A DNA stretch of 64,000 nucleotides from NCBI RefSeq assembly GCF_900107125.1, contig NZ_FNOU01000004.1:114521-178520 (forward strand), read 5' to 3'. The notes beneath the pieces are model-generated. The model had not been told where the DNA came from. It saw nothing but the letters and a program-made list of their open reading frames with translations, and did not search any database. The stretch comes from Eubacterium barkeri (GTDB taxonomy: Bacteria; Bacillota; Clostridia; Eubacteriales; Eubacteriaceae). The stretch's first letter is position 1, and each line of letters opens with the position of its first letter. Position numbers and translations under genes: made by a program. Of this stretch, positions 1 to 8,003 are shown one piece after another.

Positions 1-201
1 TTCCGCCTGAAGAATAAAGGCGTTCCCAATGTCAACGGCTATGGCCGGGGTGACCAGTTTATCACGGTGAAAATTGAAACACCGCAGAAGCTGAATAAGA
101 AACAAAAAGAGCTTCTTAAACAATTTGACGATGCCATGGGAAAAGGCCATCACCAGGCTGGAGAAAAATTCTGGGACAAGGTTAAGAACGCCTTTCAATA
201 G
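1..201 (+). CDS. dnaJ: Chaperone DnaJ, C-terminal end (5' truncated by window)
   Basis: The first 66 codons open in frame 1 and end at TAG 199-201. The translation starts FRLKNKGVPNVNGYGRGDQF and continues with ITVKIETPQKLNKKQKELL, which is the typical second beta-sandwich and dimerisation tail of DnaJ/Hsp40. DnaJ is the cytoplasmic cochaperone that delivers unfolded clients to DnaK. Only the last part of the C-terminal domain is present, so the J domain and zinc fingers lie outside the window. The TetR-type gene follows after 13 bases with its own ribosome binding site, so the two are probably on one transcript. Confidence 0.9.
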   Translation, partial: FRLKNKGVPNVNGYGRGDQFITVKIETPQKLNKKQKELLKQFDDAMGKGHHQAGEKFWDKVKNAFQ

Positions 202-214
202 GAGAGTGTAAGAC

Positions 215-769
215 ATGTCTGATTCAACAACGACAAAGAAAGCCATTGCCAAGGGGTTTAAAGGACTGATGTTCGAAAAGCGGTTTGATAAGATCACGAT
301 ATCGGATATTGCTAAATCCTGTGGCATTAATCGTCAAACCTTTTATTACCATTTTCGGGATAAGTACGATTTGTTGGATTGGATTTACTATAATGAAGCC
401 ATTCATTATCTGGTGGATGATCTCACGCTGGATAATTGGAGTGACAAAGTTTATGAAATGTTGAAAACCATGAAGGCGGAGAGTTATTTTTACATCAACG
501 CCTTTAAAGCTTCGGGAAGCAAGGAGTTTGAAAGCTACTTGACCCATGCGGTCCAGGAAATGTTCCAATCGCTCATTGATCAATTGGCAAAGGGCGTTGA
601 AATGGACTCCAGGGATCGGGAATTTATCGCTTCATTTTATGCCTTTGGATTGGTGGGGATTATTGTCTCATGGACCCATGCCCGTATGCCTGAGGACCCT
701 GAAGATTTGAAACGTCGCTTTGAAAACCTGGTGTTAGGAACAAAGAAAGTATCCGCCGATCGATTATAA
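215..769 (+). CDS. TetR/AcrR-family transcriptional regulator (DhaS-like C-terminal type)
   Basis: This is a 184-residue protein with a clear TetR helix-turn-helix at about residues 27-49 (ITISDIAKSCGINRQTFYYH, followed by FRDKYDLL). The C-terminal half is helical and resembles the TetR_C domain found in DhaS-type regulators of Firmicutes, which is a ligand-sensing and dimerisation region. The size matches the family. The start ATG 215 sits behind GGAGAG at 201-206. It follows dnaJ by 13 bases and is closed by a terminator at 801-826. The regulated genes cannot be told from the neighbourhood; coupling to the chaperone gene suggests a stress or envelope role, but that is inference. Confidence 0.8.
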   Translation: MSDSTTTKKAIAKGFKGLMFEKRFDKITISDIAKSCGINRQTFYYHFRDKYDLLDWIYYNEAIHYLVDDLTLDNWSDKVYEMLKTMKAESYFYINAFKASGSKEFESYLTHAVQEMFQSLIDQLAKGVEMDSRDREFIASFYAFGLVGIIVSWTHARMPEDPEDLKRRFENLVLGTKKVSADRL

Positions 770-800
770 GAAGATCGTATAAAATGTGAATAAATGAATG

Positions 801-826
801 AGCAGGCCAGAAGATGGTCTGCTTTT
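801..826 (+). terminator. Rho-independent terminator after the TetR-type gene
   Basis: Stem AGCAGGCC (801-808) pairs with GGTCTGCT (816-823) with one G-U pair, followed by five T residues. It separates the dnaJ/tetR transcript from radC. Confidence 0.7.
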
Positions 827-892
827 TCATTTTGTTACAAAGTTAATACATAAAGTTAAAAAAACGAAAGCAACTCCCAACACCCCCTTTGC

Positions 893-898
893 TATAAT
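893..898 (+). promoter_or_regulatory. Probable -10 element upstream of radC
   Basis: A perfect TATAAT lies 20 bases before the radC start, just after the terminator at 801-826. No good -35 box is seen at 17-base spacing, so the element is offered with low confidence. Confidence 0.4.
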
Positions 899-917
899 GG
901 TAAACAGAGGTAGAAAA

Positions 918-1619
918 ATGAAAAAGATTGACCATCTTGGAATAAAGGATTTACCGGAGGACGATAAACCGAGGGAAAAAATGTGTCGCTTCGGAAGCCA
1001 CTGCCTTACCGATGCGGAGCTTTTGGCCATTATCATCGGCACCGGTACCCCGGATTTAACAGCCATTGAGCTCAGTCAACAGATATTAAAAACCTTTGAT
1101 AATCGATTAGAGGCTCTGTTAACGGCAAGCGTTGAGGAACTGATGGGAAACCCGGTGCTTAAAGGCATTGGACCAGCAAAGGCCGCTAAAATTAAGGCAG
1201 CTGTTGAACTGGGACGACGGATAAACCGTGGGAAGGTGGAATACCCCCAGGTGACCAATCCGAAGGAGGTGGCGGATTTTCTTTTAGAAGAGATGCGCCT
1301 TTATCAGCAGGAACATTTCGTCATTTTATTGCTGAACACCAAAAATCGCATCTACAAGGTTGAAGAGATTTCTGTCGGAACTGTCAATGCATCCCTGGTT
1401 CATCCCAGGGAGGTGTTTAGCGCTGCCATTCGCCAGCGTGCAGTATCCATCATTCTGGCGCATAATCATCCCTCAGGGGACCCTGCGCCGAGTCGTGAGG
1501 ATCAGCGGATTACCGATCGTTTAAGGGCGACGGGAGAGCTGGTGGGGATTCCCGTGTTGGATCATATTATTGTAGGCAGTGACTCCTATCTGAGCTTTAA
1601 GGAAGACTCGCTCTTGTAA
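918..1619 (+). CDS. radC: RadC family protein (JAB1/MPN metalloprotease-like domain)
   Basis: From ATG 918 the protein has 233 residues, the normal RadC length; a longer in-frame opening to 798 would run through the terminator and promoter and is not used. The N-terminal part has a helix-hairpin-helix (LKGIGPAKAAKIKAAVELG) and the C-terminal part the JAMM signature HNHPSGDPAPSREDQRITD beginning at residue 182. RadC/UPF0758 proteins were once linked to DNA repair, but the biochemical function is not settled. The gene stands alone between a terminator and the promoter of the next gene. Confidence 0.92.
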   Translation: MKKIDHLGIKDLPEDDKPREKMCRFGSHCLTDAELLAIIIGTGTPDLTAIELSQQILKTFDNRLEALLTASVEELMGNPVLKGIGPAKAAKIKAAVELGRRINRGKVEYPQVTNPKEVADFLLEEMRLYQQEHFVILLLNTKNRIYKVEEISVGTVNASLVHPREVFSAAIRQRAVSIILAHNHPSGDPAPSREDQRITDRLRATGELVGIPVLDHIIVGSDSYLSFKEDSLL

Positions 1620-1653
1620 TGATATAATAAATTCGAGTTTTTTGAAATAGCCA

Positions 1654-1682
1654 TTGAAAATCAATGCTGTTTGAAATAAAAT
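1654..1682 (+). promoter_or_regulatory. Sigma-A-type promoter for the RluA-family gene and PBP
   Basis: TTGAAA (1654-1659), 17-base spacer, TAAAAT (1677-1682). It lies in the AT-rich gap after radC and 20 bases before the ATG at 1702. Confidence 0.6.
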
Positions 1683-1701
1683 TGTAAAGATAAGCTTGGA
1701 A

Positions 1702-2625
1702 ATGGAGGCGTGTCCCATCGAACCATCTGGAATCAATCATTATGAATATTGCATCGGAGAGATGGAGCCTGTTCCGTTAAATCGATTGTTGGTCAGGGAT
1801 TTCGGTTATTCCAGTCGGCTTTTAAGGCGGATTAAGCGCCTTGGGGGCGTGACCATCAACGGTAAAGATTGCTGGTTGTGTGATACAGTGGCTGCTGGTG
1901 ATCGTATCGAAGTCATGATGCCTGAAGAAGCGGTGGATGTTTTGCCTGTTTCAGGGGCCCTTGATATCATCTATGAGGATGATGAGGTGTTGGCGGTTAA
2001 TAAAGATGCAGGATGTGTGACCCATCCTACGAAGCGGCATCAGGACGATACCCTCGGTAATTTTGTGGCCCATTATTTTAAATCAACGGGTCAAAACGCA
2101 AAGGTTCGCTTTATCAATCGCTTGGATATGGATACTTCCGGGATCGTTCTGATTGCGAAGAATAATTATGTCCATCATTTTGTTCAGTCTGAGAAAATGT
2201 GCCAGAAGGCCACAAAGATTTATATGGCCTTGGTACACGGACGGTTAAAAGAGAAGTGTGGAACCATTGCCTTCCCCATTGGGCGAATATCAGAGGAAAG
2301 CATTAAGCGTCAGGTTCTGGAAACCGGAAAGCCCTGCATCACCCATTATGAGGTGATTGAGGAATATAATGAAGCCAGTCTGTTAAGACTGCAGCTGGAG
2401 ACGGGACGGACCCATCAAATCAGAGTTCACTTAACCCATGCTGGCCATCCAATTATTGGGGACAGCATGTATCGGGTGGAGGGACTACCAAATTATGGAA
2501 TGGAGCGTCAGGCTCTCCATTCAACAGAAATGTGTGTAACACTGCCGAAGGCTGGGGTGGTCCATCTTCGGGCAGATTTTAAAAATGATATGCAGGAACT
2601 TTGGGAAAAGATACGAGAAAATTAA
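1702..2625 (+). CDS. RluA-family rRNA pseudouridine synthase
   Basis: A 307-residue protein (ATG 1702; a TTG two codons earlier at 1696 is an alternative). An S4-like RNA-binding segment (VPLNRLLVRDFGYSSRLLRR) leads into the catalytic domain with RLDMDTSGIVLIAKN; Asp142 in RLD is the family's catalytic aspartate. The late motif GRTHQIRVHLTHAGHPIIGD is also typical. RluA/RluD enzymes isomerise uridine to pseudouridine in 23S rRNA or tRNA; which site is modified cannot be read from the sequence. It is followed 13 bases later by the PBP gene and shares its promoter. Confidence 0.9.
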   Translation: MEACPIEPSGINHYEYCIGEMEPVPLNRLLVRDFGYSSRLLRRIKRLGGVTINGKDCWLCDTVAAGDRIEVMMPEEAVDVLPVSGALDIIYEDDEVLAVNKDAGCVTHPTKRHQDDTLGNFVAHYFKSTGQNAKVRFINRLDMDTSGIVLIAKNNYVHHFVQSEKMCQKATKIYMALVHGRLKEKCGTIAFPIGRISEESIKRQVLETGKPCITHYEVIEEYNEASLLRLQLETGRTHQIRVHLTHAGHPIIGDSMYRVEGLPNYGMERQALHSTEMCVTLPKAGVVHLRADFKNDMQELWEKIREN

Positions 2626-2638
2626 AAAAGGTGGAAAC

Positions 2639-4717
2639 ATGAGTAACGAAGAAAAGAAAAATGGTCTTCAGGAGAACGATTCCCCTAAGCAGGTTGAAGG
2701 TGGGACTGAAGAGAGTCAATCTAAGAAGATAGAGACGGAAAAAAAAGAAGGGGTGAAGGACATAATGGCAAAAGGATTGCCAAAAAGGAAAAAGACCACT
2801 GGGGGCAAAGGCTCACCACAACGCGGATTGCCCAAAAAGAATAAGGCAAAACTCAGACCCTGGCAGATTGTGTTGATCGTGTTAGGCATTCTTTTTATTG
2901 CAGGATGTGCTACTGTATTTGCATTATATCAGGCGAACCGTGTAGACATCTCAGGTGATACCTATACGACAAAAGAAAAAACCCAGATTATTTCTTCAGA
3001 CAATGTGGTCATTGCGGAAATTTTCTCGAAAAATCAGAGCTATGTTAGCTTAGATCAAGTCCCCCAGGACTTAAGGAATGCGTTGGTTGCGACGGAGGAT
3101 TCCCGTTTTTATACCCATAACGGAGTGGACTTCTTTGGAATTGCCCGTTCATTGGTGGGGAACCTTGTCAACAGAAGTGCCACTGGGCAGGGGGCGAGTA
3201 CGATTACCCAGCAGCTTGCCAGACTTTTATATTTGCCGGATATTGGGTCAGAGCAAACCTTTTCCGATTCGATCAACCGAAAATTTAAAGAAATATCCAT
3301 TGCCTGGCAATTGGAAGAAAAATATTCCAAGGATCAGATTATGGAAATGTATCTTAATGAATACTACTTTGGGTCTTCTGCCTACGGTGTAGAAGAAGCG
3401 GCTGAAACCTATTTCGGCAAGACGGTGGCTGAATGTAATTTAGCGGAATGTGCGATGCTGGCGGGATTACCCCAGGCACCATCTGCCTATGCACCAAATA
3501 GTGATTTTGAAGCAGCAAAAGCTCGACAGAAGGTCGTTCTTAATCGAATGGTGTCGGAAAAATATATTACCCAACAGCAGGCGGATGAAGCCTACGCAAC
3601 TGAAATCACCATCGTGCCGTGGTCTGCAGATGAGCTGAACAATCAGATTACGCCGGGGTACGAGGCCTTTGTCAATAAAGCTCTTCAGGAGTATGCCTTG
3701 AGTCAGGCACCGAAGATCATGAAGGAGCAGGGTCTCAGTGAGGATGCAGCGGTTGAGTATATTCGGACGAATATTGCCAGTGGTGGCTATAAGATTTATA
3801 CAACCATTGATACCCGTTATCAGAACTCCGCCATCAATGCGGTTACCTCTGGTTTATCTAATGCTGGTTATGGCGATGAATTTACGGGGGCTCTGGTTAC
3901 CGTTGACCTCGATGGTTCTGTGCGTGCCTACTATGGTGGGAATACGGATGTAGATATGGCAAATTCTGCCCGTCAGCCTGGGTCAGGCATTAAGCCTCTT
4001 TATTATAGCGGCGCCTTTGAACAGGGTGTCATCACCCCGGATACGACGGTGATGGATGAACGGACCACCTTTGGTGGCTGGTCACCACAGAACTACGGTA
4101 ACAGCTACAGCGGTGCAATGACCTACCGTCAGGCACTGATTCAATCAAAAAATATTCCGGCGGTTAAAGCCTTTGATGCCATGGGGGTTGATAATGCCAT
4201 TCAATGGATTAAAGGGTTCGGAATCAATACGATTGTAGATGATGACTATAATCTATCCACAGCCCTGGGGGGGATGACCAATGGGATCAAGCCCCTTGAA
4301 ATGGCAGCGGCCTTTAATGTGTTTAATAATAACGGTGTTTACAATGAACCTTATTTTGTGGTTCAGATTCAAAAGACAAATGGTGACCAGGTGTTTGATA
4401 AGAGCCAGTTCAAACTGGATACTCACCAGGTCATGAGTTCCAATACGGCCAGCACCATGTGGAGTATTCTCCAGCAGGTTGTTACCAGCGGGACGGGAAC
4501 CAGTGCGGCAAATTCATTGCCCACCGCCGGTAAAACCGGGACAACGGATAACGAAGTCGATCTGTGGTTCAATGGGATGACGGCAAATATTTCAAGTTCG
4601 GTATGGTGCGGTGCACCGGACAATACCCCCATCGGAAGTGGGAGTTATATACCGGCAGGAATCTACGGGACCTATGTCCGAACTCTGATTAATGAGGATG
4701 TTCTTGTGGCACAGTAA
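2639..4717 (+). CDS. Class A penicillin-binding protein (bifunctional transglycosylase/transpeptidase)
   Basis: 692 residues from ATG 2639, preceded by a GGTGG site; the reading frame extends upstream over the previous gene, but that part is not protein-like. A charged Lys/Glu-rich cytoplasmic tail of about 75 residues precedes one membrane anchor (WQIVLIVLGILFIAGCATV). The GT51 glycosyltransferase domain has EDSRFYTHNGVDFFGI with catalytic Glu153 and GASTITQQLARLLY. The transpeptidase domain has the active-site Ser449 (SGIK), SKN at 503-505 and KTGTTD from Lys632. It polymerises and crosslinks peptidoglycan at the outer face of the membrane. The end of the gene is closed by a strong terminator. 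Confidence 0.94.
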   Translation: MSNEEKKNGLQENDSPKQVEGGTEESQSKKIETEKKEGVKDIMAKGLPKRKKTTGGKGSPQRGLPKKNKAKLRPWQIVLIVLGILFIAGCATVFALYQANRVDISGDTYTTKEKTQIISSDNVVIAEIFSKNQSYVSLDQVPQDLRNALVATEDSRFYTHNGVDFFGIARSLVGNLVNRSATGQGASTITQQLARLLYLPDIGSEQTFSDSINRKFKEISIAWQLEEKYSKDQIMEMYLNEYYFGSSAYGVEEAAETYFGKTVAECNLAECAMLAGLPQAPSAYAPNSDFEAAKARQKVVLNRMVSEKYITQQQADEAYATEITIVPWSADELNNQITPGYEAFVNKALQEYALSQAPKIMKEQGLSEDAAVEYIRTNIASGGYKIYTTIDTRYQNSAINAVTSGLSNAGYGDEFTGALVTVDLDGSVRAYYGGNTDVDMANSARQPGSGIKPLYYSGAFEQGVITPDTTVMDERTTFGGWSPQNYGNSYSGAMTYRQALIQSKNIPAVKAFDAMGVDNAIQWIKGFGINTIVDDDYNLSTALGGMTNGIKPLEMAAAFNVFNNNGVYNEPYFVVQIQKTNGDQVFDKSQFKLDTHQVMSSNTASTMWSILQQVVTSGTGTSAANSLPTAGKTGTTDNEVDLWFNGMTANISSSVWCGAPDNTPIGSGSYIPAGIYGTYVRTLINEDVLVAQ

Positions 4718-4730
4718 AAAGATTAAATAA

Positions 4731-4760
4731 AGCCCCCGGTCTAAAAAGACCGGGGGCTTT
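4731..4760 (+). terminator. Strong terminator after the PBP gene
   Basis: A 12-bp perfect stem (AGCCCCCGGTCT at 4731-4742 with its complement at 4747-4758), AAAA loop, short T run. It ends the rlu-pbp transcript. Confidence 0.85.
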
Positions 4761-4761
4761 A

Positions 4762-4770
4762 TGTTATAAT
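4762..4770 (+). promoter_or_regulatory. Extended -10 promoter for the cupin-nth pair
   Basis: TGTTATAAT, that is a TGn extended -10 with a consensus TATAAT at 4765-4770, 27 bases before the cupin ATG and directly behind the previous terminator. No convincing -35 box is visible; extended -10 promoters do not always need one. Confidence 0.6.
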
Positions 4771-4797
4771 GGATTAAAACAACAGGAGGTTATTTCC

Positions 4798-5157
4798 ATG
4801 ATTATTCGAAAATCCGACAAAAAAATTGAAGAGCGACAGGAAATGCGCGGTGGTGTGGGTAATGTCGTTATTGAGCATGTACTGCCAGAAAATGAAATGT
4901 GTGGCGCCGGACGCCTGTACGCTAAAATGATTGTGCCGCCAGGCCATTCTGTGGGAAATCACGATCATATTCATGAACGGGAGATTTATTATATTTTAAA
5001 GGGAGACGCCCAGGGGATGGACGATGGGGTATCCTGTACCTTGTCTGAGGGAGATGTTATGATTACGAAAAATGGGGGCTCCCATTCCATCCAAAACATC
5101 GGTCAGGGGGACCTGGAGGTGATGGCCCTTATCCTGTTTGAGGCAGATAATGAATAA
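4798..5157 (+). CDS. Small cupin-domain protein
   Basis: A 119-residue single-domain cupin: HDHIHEREIYYILKGDAQ gives cupin motif 1 with the metal-ligand histidines and glutamate, and EGDVMITKNGGSHSIQN gives motif 2. Such small cupins are metal-binding beta-barrels acting as isomerases, dioxygenases or sugar/ligand-binding proteins, and the substrate cannot be guessed here. AGGAGGT lies just before the ATG. The last codons overlap the start of nth by 8 bases, so translation is probably coupled. Confidence 0.85.
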   Translation: MIIRKSDKKIEERQEMRGGVGNVVIEHVLPENEMCGAGRLYAKMIVPPGHSVGNHDHIHEREIYYILKGDAQGMDDGVSCTLSEGDVMITKNGGSHSIQNIGQGDLEVMALILFEADNE

Positions 5158-5797
5158 AGAAACACGAATGAAGGTCATCGAAGTTTTGGGAGAAGTTTAT
5201 GGGGATCAGGTCTGTGGGTTGGATTATCAGACCCCCTTTGAACTCCTCATTGCCACCATGCTGTCTGCCCAATGTACGGATGTTCGGGTAAATCTGGTGA
5301 CAGCCGAGCTTTTTAAAGAATACAATACCCCTGAAGCGTTGCTGACCTTAAATGAGGGACAATTGAAGGAAAAAATAAAAACCTGTGGATTGGCCAATAC
5401 AAAGGCAAAAAATATTCTGCTGACCTGCCACCTCTTATTGGCGGAGCATGGAGGAATTGTTCCCTGCACCATGGAAGCGCTGACCGCCCTTCCGGGAGTT
5501 GGCAGGAAAACTGCCAATGTGGTGATGAGCAATGCCTTCGATATTCCAGCTATCGCGGTTGATACCCATGTTTTTCGGGTATCCCGGCGGATCGGCTTGG
5601 CCAAAGGGAATAATGTGCTGCAGGTGGAGCATTCTCTGATGAAGAATATTCCTAAGGCCTATTGGTCCCGGGCCCATCACTGGATTATTTGGCATGGACG
5701 GAAGGTATGTACGGCACGAAACCCTAAGTGTGAGAGTTGTGTTTTGAACCCTTATTGTGATACTTATAAACGTGAAAATAAAGAATTAAAAAAATAA
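5150..5797 (+). CDS. nth: Endonuclease III (DNA glycosylase/AP lyase)
   Basis: 215 residues from ATG 5150, overlapping the cupin stop; a second in-frame ATG at 5168 is possible. The helix-hairpin-helix LPGVGRKTANVV carries the catalytic Lys120 and VDTHVFRVSRRIGL the catalytic Asp138, numbered as in the E. coli enzyme. The C-terminal iron-sulfur loop has the exact Cys-x6-Cys-x2-Cys-x5-Cys spacing of a [4Fe-4S] endonuclease III. It removes oxidised pyrimidines and nicks the abasic site in base excision repair. Confidence 0.95.
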   Translation: MNKETRMKVIEVLGEVYGDQVCGLDYQTPFELLIATMLSAQCTDVRVNLVTAELFKEYNTPEALLTLNEGQLKEKIKTCGLANTKAKNILLTCHLLLAEHGGIVPCTMEALTALPGVGRKTANVVMSNAFDIPAIAVDTHVFRVSRRIGLAKGNNVLQVEHSLMKNIPKAYWSRAHHWIIWHGRKVCTARNPKCESCVLNPYCDTYKRENKELKK

Positions 5798-5820
5798 TGT
5801 ATACAATTTGAAGATATTCC

Positions 5821-5849
5821 TTGATATTCCAGTGAGATTATATTAAAAT
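5821..5849 (+). promoter_or_regulatory. Promoter of the liv operon
   Basis: TTGATA (5821-5826), 17-base spacer, TAAAAT (5844-5849). The livJ ATG follows 35 bases later behind GGGAGGAAGGA. Confidence 0.7.
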
Positions 5850-5883
5850 TACCTTAAATTAACTTCATGGGAGGAAGGAATAT

Positions 5884-7032
5884 ATGAAAAAAAGAGTAAT
5901 CAGCTTAGCTATGGTCGTGATGCTCTGTTTGTCCGTATTTGCTTTAAGTGGTTGCGGCGGCGGATCATCCAGTTCTGATGATGTCATCAAAATCGGAACA
6001 CTTGGCCCTTATACTGGTGATACAGCCAGCTATGGGAATGCGGCTAAAAACGGGATTGAATTGGCAGTTGATCAAATCAACGAAGCTGGTGGTGTTTTAG
6101 GAAAGAAGATTGAATTAGTTTCCTATGATACCAAGGGTGATGCGACCGAAGCCGTCAATGCCTATAATCGACTGCGTGATAATGATGGTGTTGTTGCCAT
6201 TGTTGGACCGGTTCTTTCGGGAGAAGCCCTTGCCATCAAGGATTTAGCGAAGGAAGATAATATGCCGATCCTATCACCGACAGCGACAGCTGACGATGTT
6301 ACAGTCGGTGCAGATAACAGCTTTCGGGTTTGCTACCTTGATGCTTATCAGGGAAATGCCGGAGCCAACTATGCAGTGGATGTCTTAGGGGCTAAGAATG
6401 CCGCTATCCTGGTCTGTAAAGGGAATGCCTACTCCGAAGGTTTAGCTTCTGCCTTTACCAAGACCTTTGAAAGCAAGGGTGGCAAAATCCTCGGGACTGA
6501 ATCTTATTCTGATAAGGACAATGACTACAGCGCACAGTTGACCAAGATCAAACAGCTGAATCCTGAAGTTGTGTACGTACCGGATTACTATTCAACCGTT
6601 GGTCCCATTCTCCAGAAAGCAAAGGAAATGGGAATTACCGCAACCTTTGTTGGTGGAGACGGTTGGGACAGTGTCCAGGAAGAATATGCTGAAGCAGCAG
6701 AAGGCCAATATTTTGCAAACCATTATGCGGCCGATTCTCCTAAAGAATCCGTTCAGAAATTTATTACGGCATACAAGGACAAATACAGTAAAGCTGCAAA
6801 CTCCTTTGCTGCATTAGGCTACGATGCCATGGACTGCATGGCAAAAGCCATTGAAAATGCAGGCAGCACGGATAAGGAAGCCGTTATTAAAGCATTAAAA
6901 GAAATGACCTACGATGGTGTAACCGGGAAGTTCTCTTTTGATGAAAATGGTAACCCCAAGGGTAAAGAAATCACCATCATCAAAATTGAAAATGGCCAAT
7001 TAAAATACGTCACCACTGTTACCGGCGACTGA
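5884..7032 (+). CDS. livJ: Branched-chain amino acid ABC transporter, substrate-binding lipoprotein
   Basis: 382 residues starting with a lipoprotein signal peptide (MKKRVISLAMVVMLCLSVFA, lipobox LSGC) and a Gly/Ser linker. The mature part is a type I periplasmic-binding fold of the LivJ/LivK family (IKIGTLGPYTGDTASYGNAA; VAIVGPVLSGEALA; GYDAMDCMAKAIENAG). It captures leucine, isoleucine, valine or a similar amino acid outside the membrane and hands it to LivHM. The gene is followed by a terminator before livH, so more binding protein than permease should be made. The exact amino acid cannot be read from the sequence. Confidence 0.93.
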   Translation: MKKRVISLAMVVMLCLSVFALSGCGGGSSSSDDVIKIGTLGPYTGDTASYGNAAKNGIELAVDQINEAGGVLGKKIELVSYDTKGDATEAVNAYNRLRDNDGVVAIVGPVLSGEALAIKDLAKEDNMPILSPTATADDVTVGADNSFRVCYLDAYQGNAGANYAVDVLGAKNAAILVCKGNAYSEGLASAFTKTFESKGGKILGTESYSDKDNDYSAQLTKIKQLNPEVVYVPDYYSTVGPILQKAKEMGITATFVGGDGWDSVQEEYAEAAEGQYFANHYAADSPKESVQKFITAYKDKYSKAANSFAALGYDAMDCMAKAIENAGSTDKEAVIKALKEMTYDGVTGKFSFDENGNPKGKEITIIKIENGQLKYVTTVTGD

Positions 7033-7063
7033 TTTTGCCCAAGAATTAAATGAGAAAAAGTCG

Positions 7064-7100
7064 GATATAGAAGGGCTTCGGCTCTTCTATATCTTTTTTT
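7064..7100 (+). terminator. Terminator between livJ and livH (partial read-through expected)
   Basis: 13-bp stem (7064-7076 with 7081-7093, one G-U pair), UUCG loop and seven T residues. It sits inside the transporter operon, and no obvious second promoter is seen before livH, so it likely works as an intra-operon attenuator. Confidence 0.85.
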
Positions 7101-7121
7101 AGAAACAGGAGGTTATCCTAT

Positions 7122-8000
7122 ATGAATATGTTTTTGCAGCAATTCATCAATGGATTGAATTCAGGAAGTATTTACGCCCTTATTGCCATTGGCTATACAC
7201 TGGTGTATGGTATCCTGAAACTCATTAACTTCGCCCATGGCGAAATCATGATGTTTGGTGCGTATTTTGCATTTATTGCTGCTGCAACCTTAAACTGGCC
7301 TTTTTGGGCGGTTATTCTATTCTCTATGGTATTAACGGCGGTGATGGGAGTCGCCATCGAATTCATCGCTTACCGACCTTTGCGGAATGCACCACGTTTA
7401 TCCGCCTTGATTACAGCCATTGGTGTGAGTATGTTCCTCCAGAATCTGGCCCTTGCTATTTTTGGTGCCGATCCCAAGGTCATGCCCAAAATATTCCCCC
7501 AGGTTGTTTTTAATGTGGGCGGCGTGGAAATCAGCTCCATTACCCTGATTACCATCGGGCTTTCAGTGGTTTTTATGGTTTTACTTGAAATTTTTATTAA
7601 TCAGACGAAGCAGGGACGTGCGATGCGTGCCGTTTCTGAAAACCAGGATGCGGCAGTGCTCATGGGGATTAATGTGGACCGGACCATTTCCATTACTTTC
7701 CTGATCGGTTCCGCTTTAGGGGCCCTTGGGGGGATTTTATACAGTACGGCTTACACGATTATCGAACCCACAATGGGGACCATGCCAGGGCTTAAAGCTT
7801 TTGTTGCCGCTGTTTTAGGGGGTATCGGGAGCGTACCCGGCGCTATGCTGGGTGGGTTTATCATTGGGATGGTGGAAACCATGACCAAAGCCTACTTATC
7901 CTCAACCTGGGCAGATGCCATTGTTTTTGGCGTGCTGATCCTGGTACTCCTGTTTAAGCCGACGGGAATCCTCGGTAAGAACATGAAAGAGAAGGTGTAA
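7122..8000 (+). CDS. livH: Branched-chain amino acid ABC transporter permease LivH
   Basis: 292 residues, almost entirely membrane helices, with the LivH signatures GLNSGSIYALIAIGYTLVYG and LINFAHGEIMMFGAY near the N-terminus and AFVAAVLGGIGSVPGAMLGG in the C-terminal half (the EAA-like loop that contacts the ATPases). It forms the membrane channel with LivM. AGGAGGT precedes ATG 7122. livM begins 3 bases after the stop, so the two are translationally coupled. Confidence 0.94.
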   Translation: MNMFLQQFINGLNSGSIYALIAIGYTLVYGILKLINFAHGEIMMFGAYFAFIAAATLNWPFWAVILFSMVLTAVMGVAIEFIAYRPLRNAPRLSALITAIGVSMFLQNLALAIFGADPKVMPKIFPQVVFNVGGVEISSITLITIGLSVVFMVLLEIFINQTKQGRAMRAVSENQDAAVLMGINVDRTISITFLIGSALGALGGILYSTAYTIIEPTMGTMPGLKAFVAAVLGGIGSVPGAMLGGFIIGMVETMTKAYLSSTWADAIVFGVLILVLLFKPTGILGKNMKEKV

Positions 8001-8003
8001 GAA

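Noticed and set aside
2585..2638. Upstream extension of the PBP frame into the RluA-family gene
   Set aside because: ATG 2639 has a good ribosome binding site, and the extra 18 residues merely overlap the preceding gene.
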